Below, in pieces: positions 1 through 6,851 of a DNA stretch of 21,143 nucleotides. Position 1 is the first letter of the stretch; each line of letters begins with the position of its first letter. Made by a program: the position numbers and the translations under genes. Under the pieces are notes generated by a model. That model searched no databases. It saw nothing but the letters and a program-made list of their open reading frames with translations, and was not told the origin of the DNA. The stretch lies in the NCBI GenBank assembly GCA_023462275.1, contig JAEWYD010000005.1:1-21143 (forward strand), in the 5' to 3' direction. The DNA comes from Actinomycetes bacterium (lineage in GTDB: Bacteria; Actinomycetota; Actinomycetes; Actinomycetales; Cellulomonadaceae).

Positions 1-344
1 GGCGTGGCCTCCGTGCGCGCGAGGCGGCTCGTCGCGAGCTCGTGCCACGCGCTCAGCCCGGTGACCCGCGTGTGCGCGTCGGTGCCGACCCAGGCGTCCA
101 CGTCGCCGGACCTGCCCAGGGCGATGACGACGTCGCCGCGCGGTGCCGTGGCGGTGACGGTCACCTCGTCCGCGGCGAGGTCGAGCACGCCGGGTTCGGT
201 GACGATCATCGTCGTCCCCTCCGCTGCCGTGGCACGTGCGACGAGGACGTCGTCGGCCCGCCAGGCCGTCGCCGAGGCGATGCCGAGGGCGACGGCGGCG
301 GCCCCCAGCACGCACAGCAGCGACGCGAGAACACGATGGAGCAC
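1..344 (-). CDS. N-terminal part of a putative secreted or membrane-anchored protein (cut by window edge)
   Basis: This reading frame runs off the left edge of the window; 114 codons are visible. The GTG start at 344 has a good Shine-Dalgarno sequence (GGAAGGA, 8 nt away). The protein begins VLHRVLASLLCVLGAAAVAL: a short basic stretch, then one hydrophobic helix of about 20 residues, as in an uncleaved signal anchor or signal peptide. A polar, beta-rich region with no recognisable domain follows (VTVTATAPRGDVVIALGR). An in-frame GTG at 372-374 would add ten residues (VRRPGRKDLS), but a -10-like TATTGT (373-378, minus strand) overlaps it, which favours 344. The gene is divergent from the coiled-coil gene at 629; the 284 nt between them must hold both promoters. 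Function unknown. That it is a real gene is inferred from codon pattern, ribosome site and hydrophobic N-terminus. Confidence 0.6.
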   Translation of the reverse strand, partial: MLHRVLASLLCVLGAAAVALGIASATAWRADDVLVARATAAEGTTMIVTEPGVLDLAADEVTVTATAPRGDVVIALGRSGDVDAWVGTDAHTRVTGLSAWHELATSRLARTEAT

Positions 345-536
345 GGACAGATCCTTCCGACCGGGACGCCTCACAATAGGCGAGACCGGGCGTCCAGGGC
401 TGGTCGAGGGACCGGCAGGCGATCTTCGTCTCGCCGCCTGGGACCCTTGGCGGGTGCGCAGGCGGCCCGCGTGGCCACCGGGACGGACCCGCCCAAACCG
501 GCCGGCTGCGGGGTGGGGGTGCCGGGCCCGGACCGT

Positions 537-542
537 TACGCT
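537..542 (+). promoter_or_regulatory. Possible -10 element for the coiled-coil gene
   Basis: TACGCT fits the actinobacterial TANNNT -10 pattern and lies 86 nt before the GTG start at 629. No convincing -35 hexamer is present 17 nt upstream. This is the best candidate in the divergent intergenic region 345-628; nothing else stands out there. Confidence 0.2.
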
Positions 543-628
543 GCGGGGTGGGCCGTCGTGGCTCTCCGGCGGCGACCCGGCCACGCCCAGCAGAGCGCTC
601 TTACGCCGTCCTCTCCCAGGAGGTTGTT

Positions 629-2971
629 GTGCCCGACGACCGAACGTCCTTCCCGGTGGTGATGCGCGGTTACGAGCGCACCCTGGTCGACCAGGAGCTC
701 GACGCGCTGCAGCGTCAGCTGGCCGAGGCGCGGGCACAGGTCGAGCAGCTCGACACGCGCGCGATGCAGGTGGCCGGTGAGCTCTCCGAGGCGCACCGCC
801 AGCTCCGGGAGGCGGAGCGGCCGACGTACTCGGGGCTCGGCTCGCGCATCGAGCACCTGCTCCGCTCGGCGGAGGAGCAGTCGTCGGACGTCGTCGCCCA
901 GGCCAACGCGCAGGCGGCGGACGCCATGGCCCGCGCCAAGCTCTCGGCGGGCCAGCTGCGGGCCCGGGCCGAGAACGAGGTCGCCGAGATGCTCGCCACC
1001 GCCCGCCGGGAGGCCGACGAGGTCCGGCTGAGCGCGGCGTCGGAGGCCGAGAGCACGCTGGCCGCCGCGCAGCGTCGCGCCGAGGAGCTCGTCGGGTCCG
1101 CCGAGCGCGAGGCTGCGCGGATCTCGAGCGCGATCGCCACGGAGGAGAGCGAGCGGCGCACCGGCCTCGAGCGGGAGCTGGGCACGCTCCGCGCGACGGT
1201 CGAGCGGGAGACGACCGAGCTGCGCGTCACCACCGAGCGCTACGCCGCTGAGCTGCGCAACACCGCCGAGGTCGAGACCACCCGCCAGCGGGAGGAGGCC
1301 GAGCGCTACGCGCAGGACCTGCGCGCCTCGGCCGACAGCGACACCACCGAGCTGCGCCGCCGCACGGACGCCGACGTGGCCGCCCTGCGCGGCGAGGCGG
1401 AGCAGTACGTCGCGAACCTGCGCACGACGGCGGAGACCGAGACGGCGGAGCTGCGCCGGCGCGTGGAGGACGAGCTCGCCGCGCTGCGCGCGGAGGCGAA
1501 CCAGTACGCCGACACGGTGCGCGCCGCTGCGGACCGCGACGCGAAGGCGGCGCTGCAGCGCGCCGAGACGGAGGGGGCGGCGGTCCGCGCCGAGGCGGAC
1601 CAGTACGCCGCGTTCGCCCGGGCGACGGCCGACCGCGAGGTCGCCGAGCTGCGCTCCGGCGTGGCGGACGAGGTGACGGCGCTGCGGACGCAGACGACGC
1701 AGGAGGTCGCCGAGCAGCGCGCCGACGCCGAGCAGTACGCCGCGAACCTGCGTGCCACGGCCGACCGCGAGACCACGGAGGCCCGCGAGGCCGCCGACCG
1801 CGACACCCTCCACCTGCGCCAGTCGGCGGACCGCGAGACGACCGAGCTCCGCGAGCGCACCGACCGGGAGGTCACCGAGCTGCGCACCACCACCGAGCGC
1901 GAGACCAACGAGCTCCGGGACCGCACGCGCCTCGACATCGAGCGCCTCCTCACCGAGGCCCGGCGGCGCGCGACGGAGATGACGACCGAGGCGAAGGCCG
2001 AGGCCGACCGCATGCTCGACCAGGCCCGGCGCACCCTCGCCGACGCCGAGATCGAGGTGGCGCAGAAGCGCGAGGCCGCCGAGCGGGCGGACTCCGAGCG
2101 CCACGAGCGCGCGCGCCAGGAGACCGAGCGCCTCGTCGCCGACGCCGAGGCGCACGCGGCCGAGGCCGAGCAGCGCGTGGCGAGCGCGCTGGAACAGGCC
2201 GAGAAGGTCCGGACGGATGCCGAGGCGCACGCCAAGGACCTGCTCGGCAACGCCCGGCGGAACGCCGACCGCGTCGTGGCCGAGGCGCGCGACCACGCCG
2301 AGAAGACGCTGTCGGAGGCGATGATCGAGGCGGAGCGCGAGCGCACGACGGCGCAGCGGCAGGTGGAGGACCTCAACCGGCAGCGCGAGGCGATCACGAC
2401 CTACCTGGACGAGCTGCGCAGCCTGCTGAGCCACGAGCCGATGCCGTCGCGCGCGACGCTGGCCCGCGCGCAGGACGCCGAGGCGCGCTACGCCGCGGCG
2501 GTCACCGAGGTGTCGCACGCCGAGCCCGCGGACGCCCCGGAGGCGGCGGCCACCGCCGAGCCCGCCGACCAGGCCGACGACGCCGCTGACGAGGCCGACG
2601 AGGAGGTCTGGGACGACGACGAGTTCGACCAGGACGTCGCGGACCTCGAGGCCGCCGAGCTCTCGACCGACGAGCTCTCGACCGACGAGGCCGAACCCGT
2701 GGCCGAGGTGGCGGACGACGAGCCGGTGGAGGGCGCGCCGGCGGCCGGCGAGCCCGCCGATGACGAGCCCACCACCCCGCCGGCCGGGGTCGACCTCGCC
2801 GCCGAGGAGCCCGCCGAGCTGGGCTCGGAGGCGGACGACGACGAGACGCAGGTGTTCGCCGCCGTCCCGGCCGAGGACGCCACCGCGGTGCTCGACGCCG
2901 TCCCGGCGTCGGACGAGCCGGAGGACGAGCCGGTCGCGGCGGACAAGGGGCGTGGCAAGAAGCGTGGCTGA
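629..2971 (+). CDS. DivIVA/FilP/Scy-type long coiled-coil cytoskeletal protein
   Basis: A 780-aa protein of the actinobacterial polar-growth and cytoskeletal coiled-coil class (DivIVA, FilP and Scy relatives, often annotated as cell division initiation protein). The GTG start at 629 has an AGGAGG 5 nt upstream (618-623); the open frame from 548 lacks such a site. Residues about 8-35 (FPVVMRGYERTLVDQELDAL) resemble the DivIVA-type N-terminal segment, and SGLGSRIEHLLRSAEEQ follows. A nearly uninterrupted coiled coil reaches about residue 600. Its phasing is exactly 11 residues: consecutive blocks such as ADRETTELRER occupy residues 378-443, and Tyr landmarks at 205, 227, 260, 293, 326 and 370 are 22, 33, 33, 33 and 44 residues apart. 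About 180 residues of Ala/Asp/Glu-rich tail follow, ending in basic KGRGKKRG. Family knowledge suggests self-assembly into filaments or scaffolds near the pole or septum. The exact paralogue is uncertain. Confidence 0.85.
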   Translation: MPDDRTSFPVVMRGYERTLVDQELDALQRQLAEARAQVEQLDTRAMQVAGELSEAHRQLREAERPTYSGLGSRIEHLLRSAEEQSSDVVAQANAQAADAMARAKLSAGQLRARAENEVAEMLATARREADEVRLSAASEAESTLAAAQRRAEELVGSAEREAARISSAIATEESERRTGLERELGTLRATVERETTELRVTTERYAAELRNTAEVETTRQREEAERYAQDLRASADSDTTELRRRTDADVAALRGEAEQYVANLRTTAETETAELRRRVEDELAALRAEANQYADTVRAAADRDAKAALQRAETEGAAVRAEADQYAAFARATADREVAELRSGVADEVTALRTQTTQEVAEQRADAEQYAANLRATADRETTEAREAADRDTLHLRQSADRETTELRERTDREVTELRTTTERETNELRDRTRLDIERLLTEARRRATEMTTEAKAEADRMLDQARRTLADAEIEVAQKREAAERADSERHERARQETERLVADAEAHAAEAEQRVASALEQAEKVRTDAEAHAKDLLGNARRNADRVVAEARDHAEKTLSEAMIEAERERTTAQRQVEDLNRQREAITTYLDELRSLLSHEPMPSRATLARAQDAEARYAAAVTEVSHAEPADAPEAAATAEPADQADDAADEADEEVWDDDEFDQDVADLEAAELSTDELSTDEAEPVAEVADDEPVEGAPAAGEPADDEPTTPPAGVDLAAEEPAELGSEADDDETQVFAAVPAEDATAVLDAVPASDEPEDEPVAADKGRGKKRG
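1241..1957 (+). repeat. Coding repeat: 33-nt (11-residue) units, many grouped into 99-nt super-repeats
   Basis: Within the coiled-coil gene, Tyr codons followed by an A-x-x-L-R-like segment recur at residues 205, 227, 260, 293, 326 and 370, every interval a multiple of 11 residues. From 1760 to 1957 six consecutive 33-nt units encode variants of [A/T][D/E]R[E/D]xTELRxx. The units are diverged at DNA level, so selection on the coiled coil rather than recent duplication is the simpler reading. Confidence 0.8.
2657..2686 (+). repeat. Perfect 2 x 15-bp tandem repeat in the acidic tail
   Basis: GAGCTCTCGACCGAC occurs twice with no gap, encoding ELSTD twice at residues 677-686. The copies are identical, unlike the diverged repeats in the coiled coil, so this is a recent duplication and a possible site of in-frame slippage. 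Confidence 0.85.
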
Positions 2972-3386
2972 CGACTGGCGCGACCAGCGGGCGGAGGCGG
3001 CGGAGCAGCACGCGAGGCTGCTGCAGCGGCGGCAGGCGGCCGAGGCCGCCCAGGCCCGTGCGCTCATCGCCGAGTTCGTCGCGGAGGCGAACCGCCGCGG
3101 CGTCGCGCCCGTGCCGCTGCGCGCGTCGTCCTACGACGGACGCGCGCGCTACCGGACGGACCGGACCGGCTGGTACCTGCGGCGCAACGAGAGCGTGGCC
3201 GTGGGCACGGACGGCGAGTTCTACGTGCTGTCCGTGGCCCGCAGCCTGGGCGCGCGGCTCAGCGGCGCGCACGTCGAGCCCAGCGACCCGCCGCTGATCC
3301 TCGGCAAGGGAGCGCGGGACGGGGAGTCGATCGACCTGGTCGACGCCCTCCGCATCGCGCTCGGCGAGGCGCCGCGCGGCCGCTGA
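2964..3386 (+). CDS. Conserved-looking protein of unknown function, overlapping the coiled-coil gene
   Basis: A 140-aa protein. Its GTG start lies inside the end of the preceding gene (8-nt overlap, GTGGCTGA), so it is probably translated by re-initiation and needed together with that coiled-coil protein. The first 45 residues form a charged Ala/Gln/Arg-rich helix (DDWRDQRAEAAEQHARLLQR). The rest is a small, compact-looking alpha/beta region containing GRARYRTDRTGWYLRRNESVA, DGEFYVLSV and a C-terminal segment on leucine, isoleucine and aspartate (SIDLVDALRIALG). It has no signal peptide, membrane segment or catalytic motif that I recognise. By position it could be an accessory factor of the cytoskeletal protein; that is inference only. 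Confidence 0.75.
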   Translation: MADDWRDQRAEAAEQHARLLQRRQAAEAAQARALIAEFVAEANRRGVAPVPLRASSYDGRARYRTDRTGWYLRRNESVAVGTDGEFYVLSVARSLGARLSGAHVEPSDPPLILGKGARDGESIDLVDALRIALGEAPRGR

Positions 3387-3396
3387 GGCCCCGCGC
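3374..3396. terminator. Possible bidirectional terminator hairpin between convergent genes
   Basis: GCGCGGCC (3374-3381) can pair with GGCC and GCGC (3387-3390, 3393-3396) around the loop GCTGA, leaving a 2-nt bulge. It overlaps the plus-strand stop at 3384-3386 and ends just before the minus-strand stop at 3397-3399. Neither side has a T-run, so it is a weak candidate. Confidence 0.3.
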
Positions 3397-4239
3397 CTAA
3401 CCCTGCCGCTCGGCGGCGTCGGCGCGGCGCAGCAGCCGCGAGAGCCCGGAGGCCACCGGCTGGGGGCTCTCGATGCAGGTCATGTGGCCCGCACGCGGCA
3501 CGATCCACAGGTCGCTGTCGGGCAGCGCGTAGGCCATCTTGCGCGCCACCGACACCGGAGCGAGGTCGTCCTCCTCCCCCACGACGACGAGCGCCGGCCG
3601 GGCGAACCCCGGCAGCAGGTGCGAGCGGTCGGGCCGCGCGGCCATGGCGCGCTGCGCCCAGGCGACGCCGGCGACGCCCTGGTCGAGGATCCACGCCTCC
3701 ATGCGCTCCACCAGGTCGGGCCGGCCCTCGCGGCTCGTGCGCCCCAGCACGGCCGTCCGCATGCCGACGACGGCATCGAGCCGGTGCTCGGCCTCCACCG
3801 CCTCGGCGACCTCGTACCGACGCGCGCGCGCGGCGTCGTCGTCGGCGGTCGCCTTCGTGTCGATGAGGCCGAGCCCGGCGACCAGGTCCGGGTGCCGCTC
3901 GAGCACCGACAGGGCGACGTACCCACCCAGGGACAGGCCGGCCACGACGGCGCGCTCGATGCCCGCGTGGCGCAGCGTGGCGGCGACGGCGTCCCCCATG
4001 ACGTCGACGGACGGCACCGCCGGGTCCGCGCCCAGGGCGCGGGCGACGTCGGGTCCGGACGGCGAGGTGCCGAAGCCGGGCAGGTCGGGGGCGTAGACCC
4101 GGCGCTCCCCCGGGACGAGGTCCGTGGCGTCGAGCCACATCCGGTGGTCCGTCGGGAACGCGTGCAGGAGCACGAGCGGCAGCGTGCCGGGCACGCCCCT
4201 GCGGAGCGTGTGGAGCGCGAGCATGCCGTCGGTGGTCAT
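3397..4239 (-). CDS. Alpha/beta-fold hydrolase (COG0596-like)
   Basis: A 280-aa alpha/beta hydrolase of the MhpC/esterase-like group. LVLLHAFPTDHRMW (residues 22-35) is the oxyanion-hole region. The nucleophile elbow is GLSLGG with Ser103, the acid is in GEEDDLAP (Asp224 or Asp225), and His252 sits in RAGHMTCIESP, so the catalytic triad looks complete. It has no signal peptide, so it is probably cytoplasmic. The ATG at 4239 overlaps the stop of the upstream hydrolase gene (ATGA), follows GGGGAGGAG and fixes the start. Substrate unknown: the fold covers esterases, lactonases, haloalkane dehalogenases and haloperoxidases, and nothing here separates them. It converges with the plus-strand gene ending at 3386, only 10 nt away. 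Confidence 0.85.
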   Translation of the reverse strand: MTTDGMLALHTLRRGVPGTLPLVLLHAFPTDHRMWLDATDLVPGERRVYAPDLPGFGTSPSGPDVARALGADPAVPSVDVMGDAVAATLRHAGIERAVVAGLSLGGYVALSVLERHPDLVAGLGLIDTKATADDDAARARRYEVAEAVEAEHRLDAVVGMRTAVLGRTSREGRPDLVERMEAWILDQGVAGVAWAQRAMAARPDRSHLLPGFARPALVVVGEEDDLAPVSVARKMAYALPDSDLWIVPRAGHMTCIESPQPVASGLSRLLRRADAAERQG

Positions 4240-5009
4240 CGGGTCTCCTCCCCAGGAGCGCCGGGCGGCGCGTCGTCGTCGGCGGGCGTGACCATGGTGC
4301 CGTGCCAGGCCGTCGGCAGGGGCGCCGTTCCAGGAACGACGTGCTCCACGATCTCGTCGAGCACGCGGCGCACGGCCGTCTCGCCCACCCAGAGGTGCTT
4401 CGCGCCGTCGACGCCGATGACCTCGGCCTGCCGGACCGCGGCGAACCGCCGCCGCGCCTCGTCGGGCCGCAGGTAGTCGTCGAGCTCGGGCACGAGGACG
4501 ACGAGGGGCTTGCCGAACGCGTCCCAGGCCGCGAGGTCCGCGTCGGTCGCCCGGTGCAGGGGCGGCGAGAGCAGGATCGCGCCCTCGATCGACGGGTCGC
4601 GGCCGTGCATGAGGGCCAGCTCCGTGCCGAACGACCAGCCGACGAGCCAGCGCCGCGGCAGGTCGTGGAACTCGGCGTACTCGATCGCCGCGTGCACGTC
4701 GAAGCGCTCGCCGTCGCCGCCGTCGAACGCGCCCTCGCTGCGCCCCCGCGCGCTCGCCGTCCCGCGGGTGTTGAACCGGAGCACCGCCAGGCCCGCGAGG
4801 GCGGGCAGGCGCCACGCCGCCTTGCGGAAGACGTGGCTGTCCATGAAGCCGCCGTGGGTGGGCAGCGGGTGCAGGGTGACCAGGGTGGCCGACGGCGGAC
4901 GGTCCTCCGGGACGGCGAGCTCCCCGACGAGGGTCAGCCCGTCCGCGGTGTGCAGGACGACGTCCTCCCGCCGCGCGGGCAGGACGCTCATGGCTCGGAT
5001 CTGCGACAT
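4236..5009 (-). CDS. Alpha/beta hydrolase (COG2945/dienelactone-hydrolase-like)
   Basis: A 257-aa alpha/beta hydrolase distinct from its neighbour. Visible elements are THGGFMDSHVF (residues 51-61), RFNTRGT (78-84), the nucleophile elbow GWSFG (Ser126), an acidic residue in PELDDYLRP (Asp177 or Asp178) and His205 in GAKHLW, giving a plausible triad. It has no signal peptide. Its stop overlaps the start of the next hydrolase by 4 nt (ATGA), so the two are translationally coupled. The start is ATG 5009, where a -10-like TAGGCT ends 7 nt upstream and may give a leaderless transcript; ATG 4991 is an alternative. Members of this group are often peptidases, esterases or acyl hydrolases; the substrate cannot be read from the sequence. 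Confidence 0.82.
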   Translation of the reverse strand: MSQIRAMSVLPARREDVVLHTADGLTLVGELAVPEDRPPSATLVTLHPLPTHGGFMDSHVFRKAAWRLPALAGLAVLRFNTRGTASARGRSEGAFDGGDGERFDVHAAIEYAEFHDLPRRWLVGWSFGTELALMHGRDPSIEGAILLSPPLHRATDADLAAWDAFGKPLVVLVPELDDYLRPDEARRRFAAVRQAEVIGVDGAKHLWVGETAVRRVLDEIVEHVVPGTAPLPTAWHGTMVTPADDDAPPGAPGEETR

Positions 5010-5016
5010 CGTCCCG

Positions 5017-5022
5017 AGCCTA
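5017..5022 (-). promoter_or_regulatory. Possible -10 element giving a leaderless transcript
   Basis: TAGGCT on the minus strand ends 7 nt before the ATG at 5009, the spacing expected if transcription begins at or next to the start codon. There is no good Shine-Dalgarno sequence. The -35 region is not recognisable. Confidence 0.25.
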
Positions 5023-5060
5023 GCGGCGGCCGGCGCGCGCCCCGACGCGGCTGGCGGACC

Positions 5061-5357
5061 TCAGCGCCGCCGGGCGCGGTTGCGCCAGCAGGACGTGTGC
5101 CAGTGGCGGCGCTCCTCAACGGCGGCGGCGTCGCCGAGCACGTGATCGCTGCGCCAGGCGACCACGTGGGTGGCGCCCGGCGGGACGTCCTGCCGGCAGC
5201 CCGGACACACGTAGGTCTTCTCCGACCCGCCGACCGACCGGACCACCCACTCGCCGTCCGGCCCCGACTCGGCACGCGTCCCGGCGCGCGCCCGGTCGAG
5301 GTCGAGCTCCCGGTGCTCGCCCCACGGGCGCTTGGTGGACCTCCGGCCGGACGGCAT
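5061..5357 (-). CDS. Small zinc-binding protein of an actinobacterial family often labelled 'ATP/GTP-binding protein'
   Basis: A 98-aa basic protein. The likely zinc ligands are Cys51 and Cys54 (YVCPGC), His64 (ATHVVAW) and His85/His87 with Cys90 (RRHWHTSCW), a CxxC...HxHxxC treble-clef-like arrangement. I see no Walker A or other nucleotide-binding motif, so the common database name looks wrong for this protein. The N-terminus is Arg/Lys-rich (PSGRRSTKRPWG, an actinobacterial hallmark of the family) and the C-terminus is RNRARRR, consistent with nucleic-acid binding. The start is ATG 5357 with GGGGGAG upstream. It lies 18 nt after the beta-glucosidase gene and is probably on the same message. 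Function unknown. Confidence 0.8.
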   Translation of the reverse strand: MPSGRRSTKRPWGEHRELDLDRARAGTRAESGPDGEWVVRSVGGSEKTYVCPGCRQDVPPGATHVVAWRSDHVLGDAAAVEERRHWHTSCWRNRARRR

Positions 5358-5375
5358 GGCCCATTCTCCCCCGGG

Positions 5376-6806
5376 TCAGCCCTCGAGGGTGCGGCCCGGC
5401 AGCGCGTTCGTCGCCAGGAGACGCGCGTACCAGTGGGCGGAGTCCTTCCAGGTGCGCTCGAGGGTGTCGTAGTCCACCCGCAGGATGCCGAAGCGGCGGC
5501 TGTAGCCGTACGCCCACTCGAAGTTGTCCAGGAGCGACCAGACGAAGTAGCCGCGCACGTCGACGCCGGCGTCCATTGCAGCGCCGACGGCCTCGATGTG
5601 GTCGTGCAGGTAGGCGACGCGGTCGGCGTCGTGCACCCGGCCGTCCGGGGAGACGACGTCGTCGAACGCGGCGCCGTTCTCCGTGATCATCAGCGGCAGG
5701 TCGGGGTACGTCTGGTGCAGGCCGACGAGGAGCTCGGTCATCCCGCTCGGGTCGATGTTCCAGCCCATCGCGGTGTGCGGACCCGGCAGCGGCAGGAACT
5801 CCACGGCGTCCGCACCGATCCAGGCCGTGTGCTCGGACGCGCGGTGCCCGTCGGCGGAAGCCTTCTCGTGGTCGGGGACGTACCGGCGGACCAGCTGGGT
5901 GGAGTAGTAGTTCACGCCGAGGACGTCGAGGCCGGAGTGGGTCGTCTCCAGGTCGCCGTCGTGGACGAACGACCAGTCGGTGACGTGCGCGGTGTCCGTG
6001 AGGAGGTCGTCGGGGTAGCGGCCCTCGAGCACCGGCGCGAGGAAGGCCCGGTTGGCGACGGCGTCGATCTGGCGGACGGCGTCGAGGTCCTCCGGGTCGC
6101 TCGGGTCGGCCGGGCGCACCACGTGCAGGTTGAGCGTGAGCGACAGCGTCGCACCGGTGCCGAGCTCCCGGCGGACGGCGGCCGCGCCGAGTCCGTGCGC
6201 GAGGTTGAGATGGTGCATCGCGGCGAGGGCGTCGGCGCCGTCGGTCCGCCCGGGGGCGTGGACGCCGGCCCCGTAGCCGAGGTAGGCCGAGCACCAGGGC
6301 TCGTTCAGCGTCGTCCAGACCTTGACCCGGTCGCGGTAGGCGTCCACGACGCGCTCGGCGTAGTCGCCGAACCGGAGGGCCGTCTCGCGGACGGGCCAGC
6401 CGCCGGCGTCCTCGAGCGCCTGCGGGAGGTCCCAGTGGTACATCGTGACGACGGGGTCGATGCCGGCCGCAAGGAGGTCGTCGATCAGGCGGTCGTAGAA
6501 CGCGAGGCCCGCGCTGTTGAAGCGGCCGGACCCGGTCGGCTGGATGCGGGGCCATGCCAGGGAGAACCGGTAGGCGTGCAGGCCGAGGTCCGTCATGTGG
6601 CGGATGTCCTCGACCGTGCGGTGGTAGTGGTCGTCGGCAACGGCGCCCGTGTCGCCACCGTCCACCTTGCCGGGCGTGGCCGAGAACGTGTCCCAGATCG
6701 ACGGGCCGCGGCCGTCCTCGGTGGCAGCGCCCTCGATCTGGTACGAGGCCGTGGCGGCGCCCCAGAGGAAGTCGGCGGGGAAGGTTCGGGCGGCGGGTTG
6801 CGTCAT
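5376..6806 (-). CDS. bglB: GH1 family beta-glucosidase, intracellular
   Basis: A 476-aa glycoside hydrolase family 1 enzyme, full length for the family, with no signal peptide. The N-terminus has FLWGAATASYQIEG (Gln23 binds the glycone). The acid/base is Glu169 in TLNEPW and the nucleophile Glu376 in ITENG; NYYS (299-302) and the glycone-site segment WSLLDNFEWAYGY (423-435) are intact. There is no phosphate-binding signature that I can identify, so an unphosphorylated beta-glucoside or cellobiose taken up by an ABC transporter is likely, giving glucose in the cytoplasm. The ATG at 6806 has GAGG 8 nt upstream. The 100 nt before it hold a GC-rich inverted repeat and a 12-bp palindrome that could be LacI-family operators. 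The gene sits between nucS and the zinc-binding gene with no link to their functions. The symbol is a generic family name. Confidence 0.93.
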   Translation of the reverse strand: MTQPAARTFPADFLWGAATASYQIEGAATEDGRGPSIWDTFSATPGKVDGGDTGAVADDHYHRTVEDIRHMTDLGLHAYRFSLAWPRIQPTGSGRFNSAGLAFYDRLIDDLLAAGIDPVVTMYHWDLPQALEDAGGWPVRETALRFGDYAERVVDAYRDRVKVWTTLNEPWCSAYLGYGAGVHAPGRTDGADALAAMHHLNLAHGLGAAAVRRELGTGATLSLTLNLHVVRPADPSDPEDLDAVRQIDAVANRAFLAPVLEGRYPDDLLTDTAHVTDWSFVHDGDLETTHSGLDVLGVNYYSTQLVRRYVPDHEKASADGHRASEHTAWIGADAVEFLPLPGPHTAMGWNIDPSGMTELLVGLHQTYPDLPLMITENGAAFDDVVSPDGRVHDADRVAYLHDHIEAVGAAMDAGVDVRGYFVWSLLDNFEWAYGYSRRFGILRVDYDTLERTWKDSAHWYARLLATNALPGRTLEG

Positions 6807-6826
6807 GGAGCAATCCTCACCTGGAT

Positions 6827-6838
6827 CGAACCGATTCG
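6827..6838. promoter_or_regulatory. Candidate LacI-family operator near the beta-glucosidase start
   Basis: CGAACCGATTCG is one base short of a perfect 12-bp palindrome with a central CG, the usual LacI-family layout. It lies 20-32 nt before the beta-glucosidase ATG, where a bound repressor would block transcription or early elongation. Assignment is from pattern alone. Confidence 0.3.
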
Positions 6839-6851
6839 TGACACGAGTCCA

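Noticed and set aside
1241..1957. Tandem DNA repeat, transposon remnant or CRISPR-like array
   Set aside because: The units are in frame, diverged at silent sites and encode a continuous coiled coil.
536..3067. 843-aa open frame antisense to the coiled-coil gene
   Set aside because: It is Leu/Arg/Gly/Val-rich and mirrors the repeat codons of the real gene. High GC leaves the opposite frame open; no ribosome site or domain.
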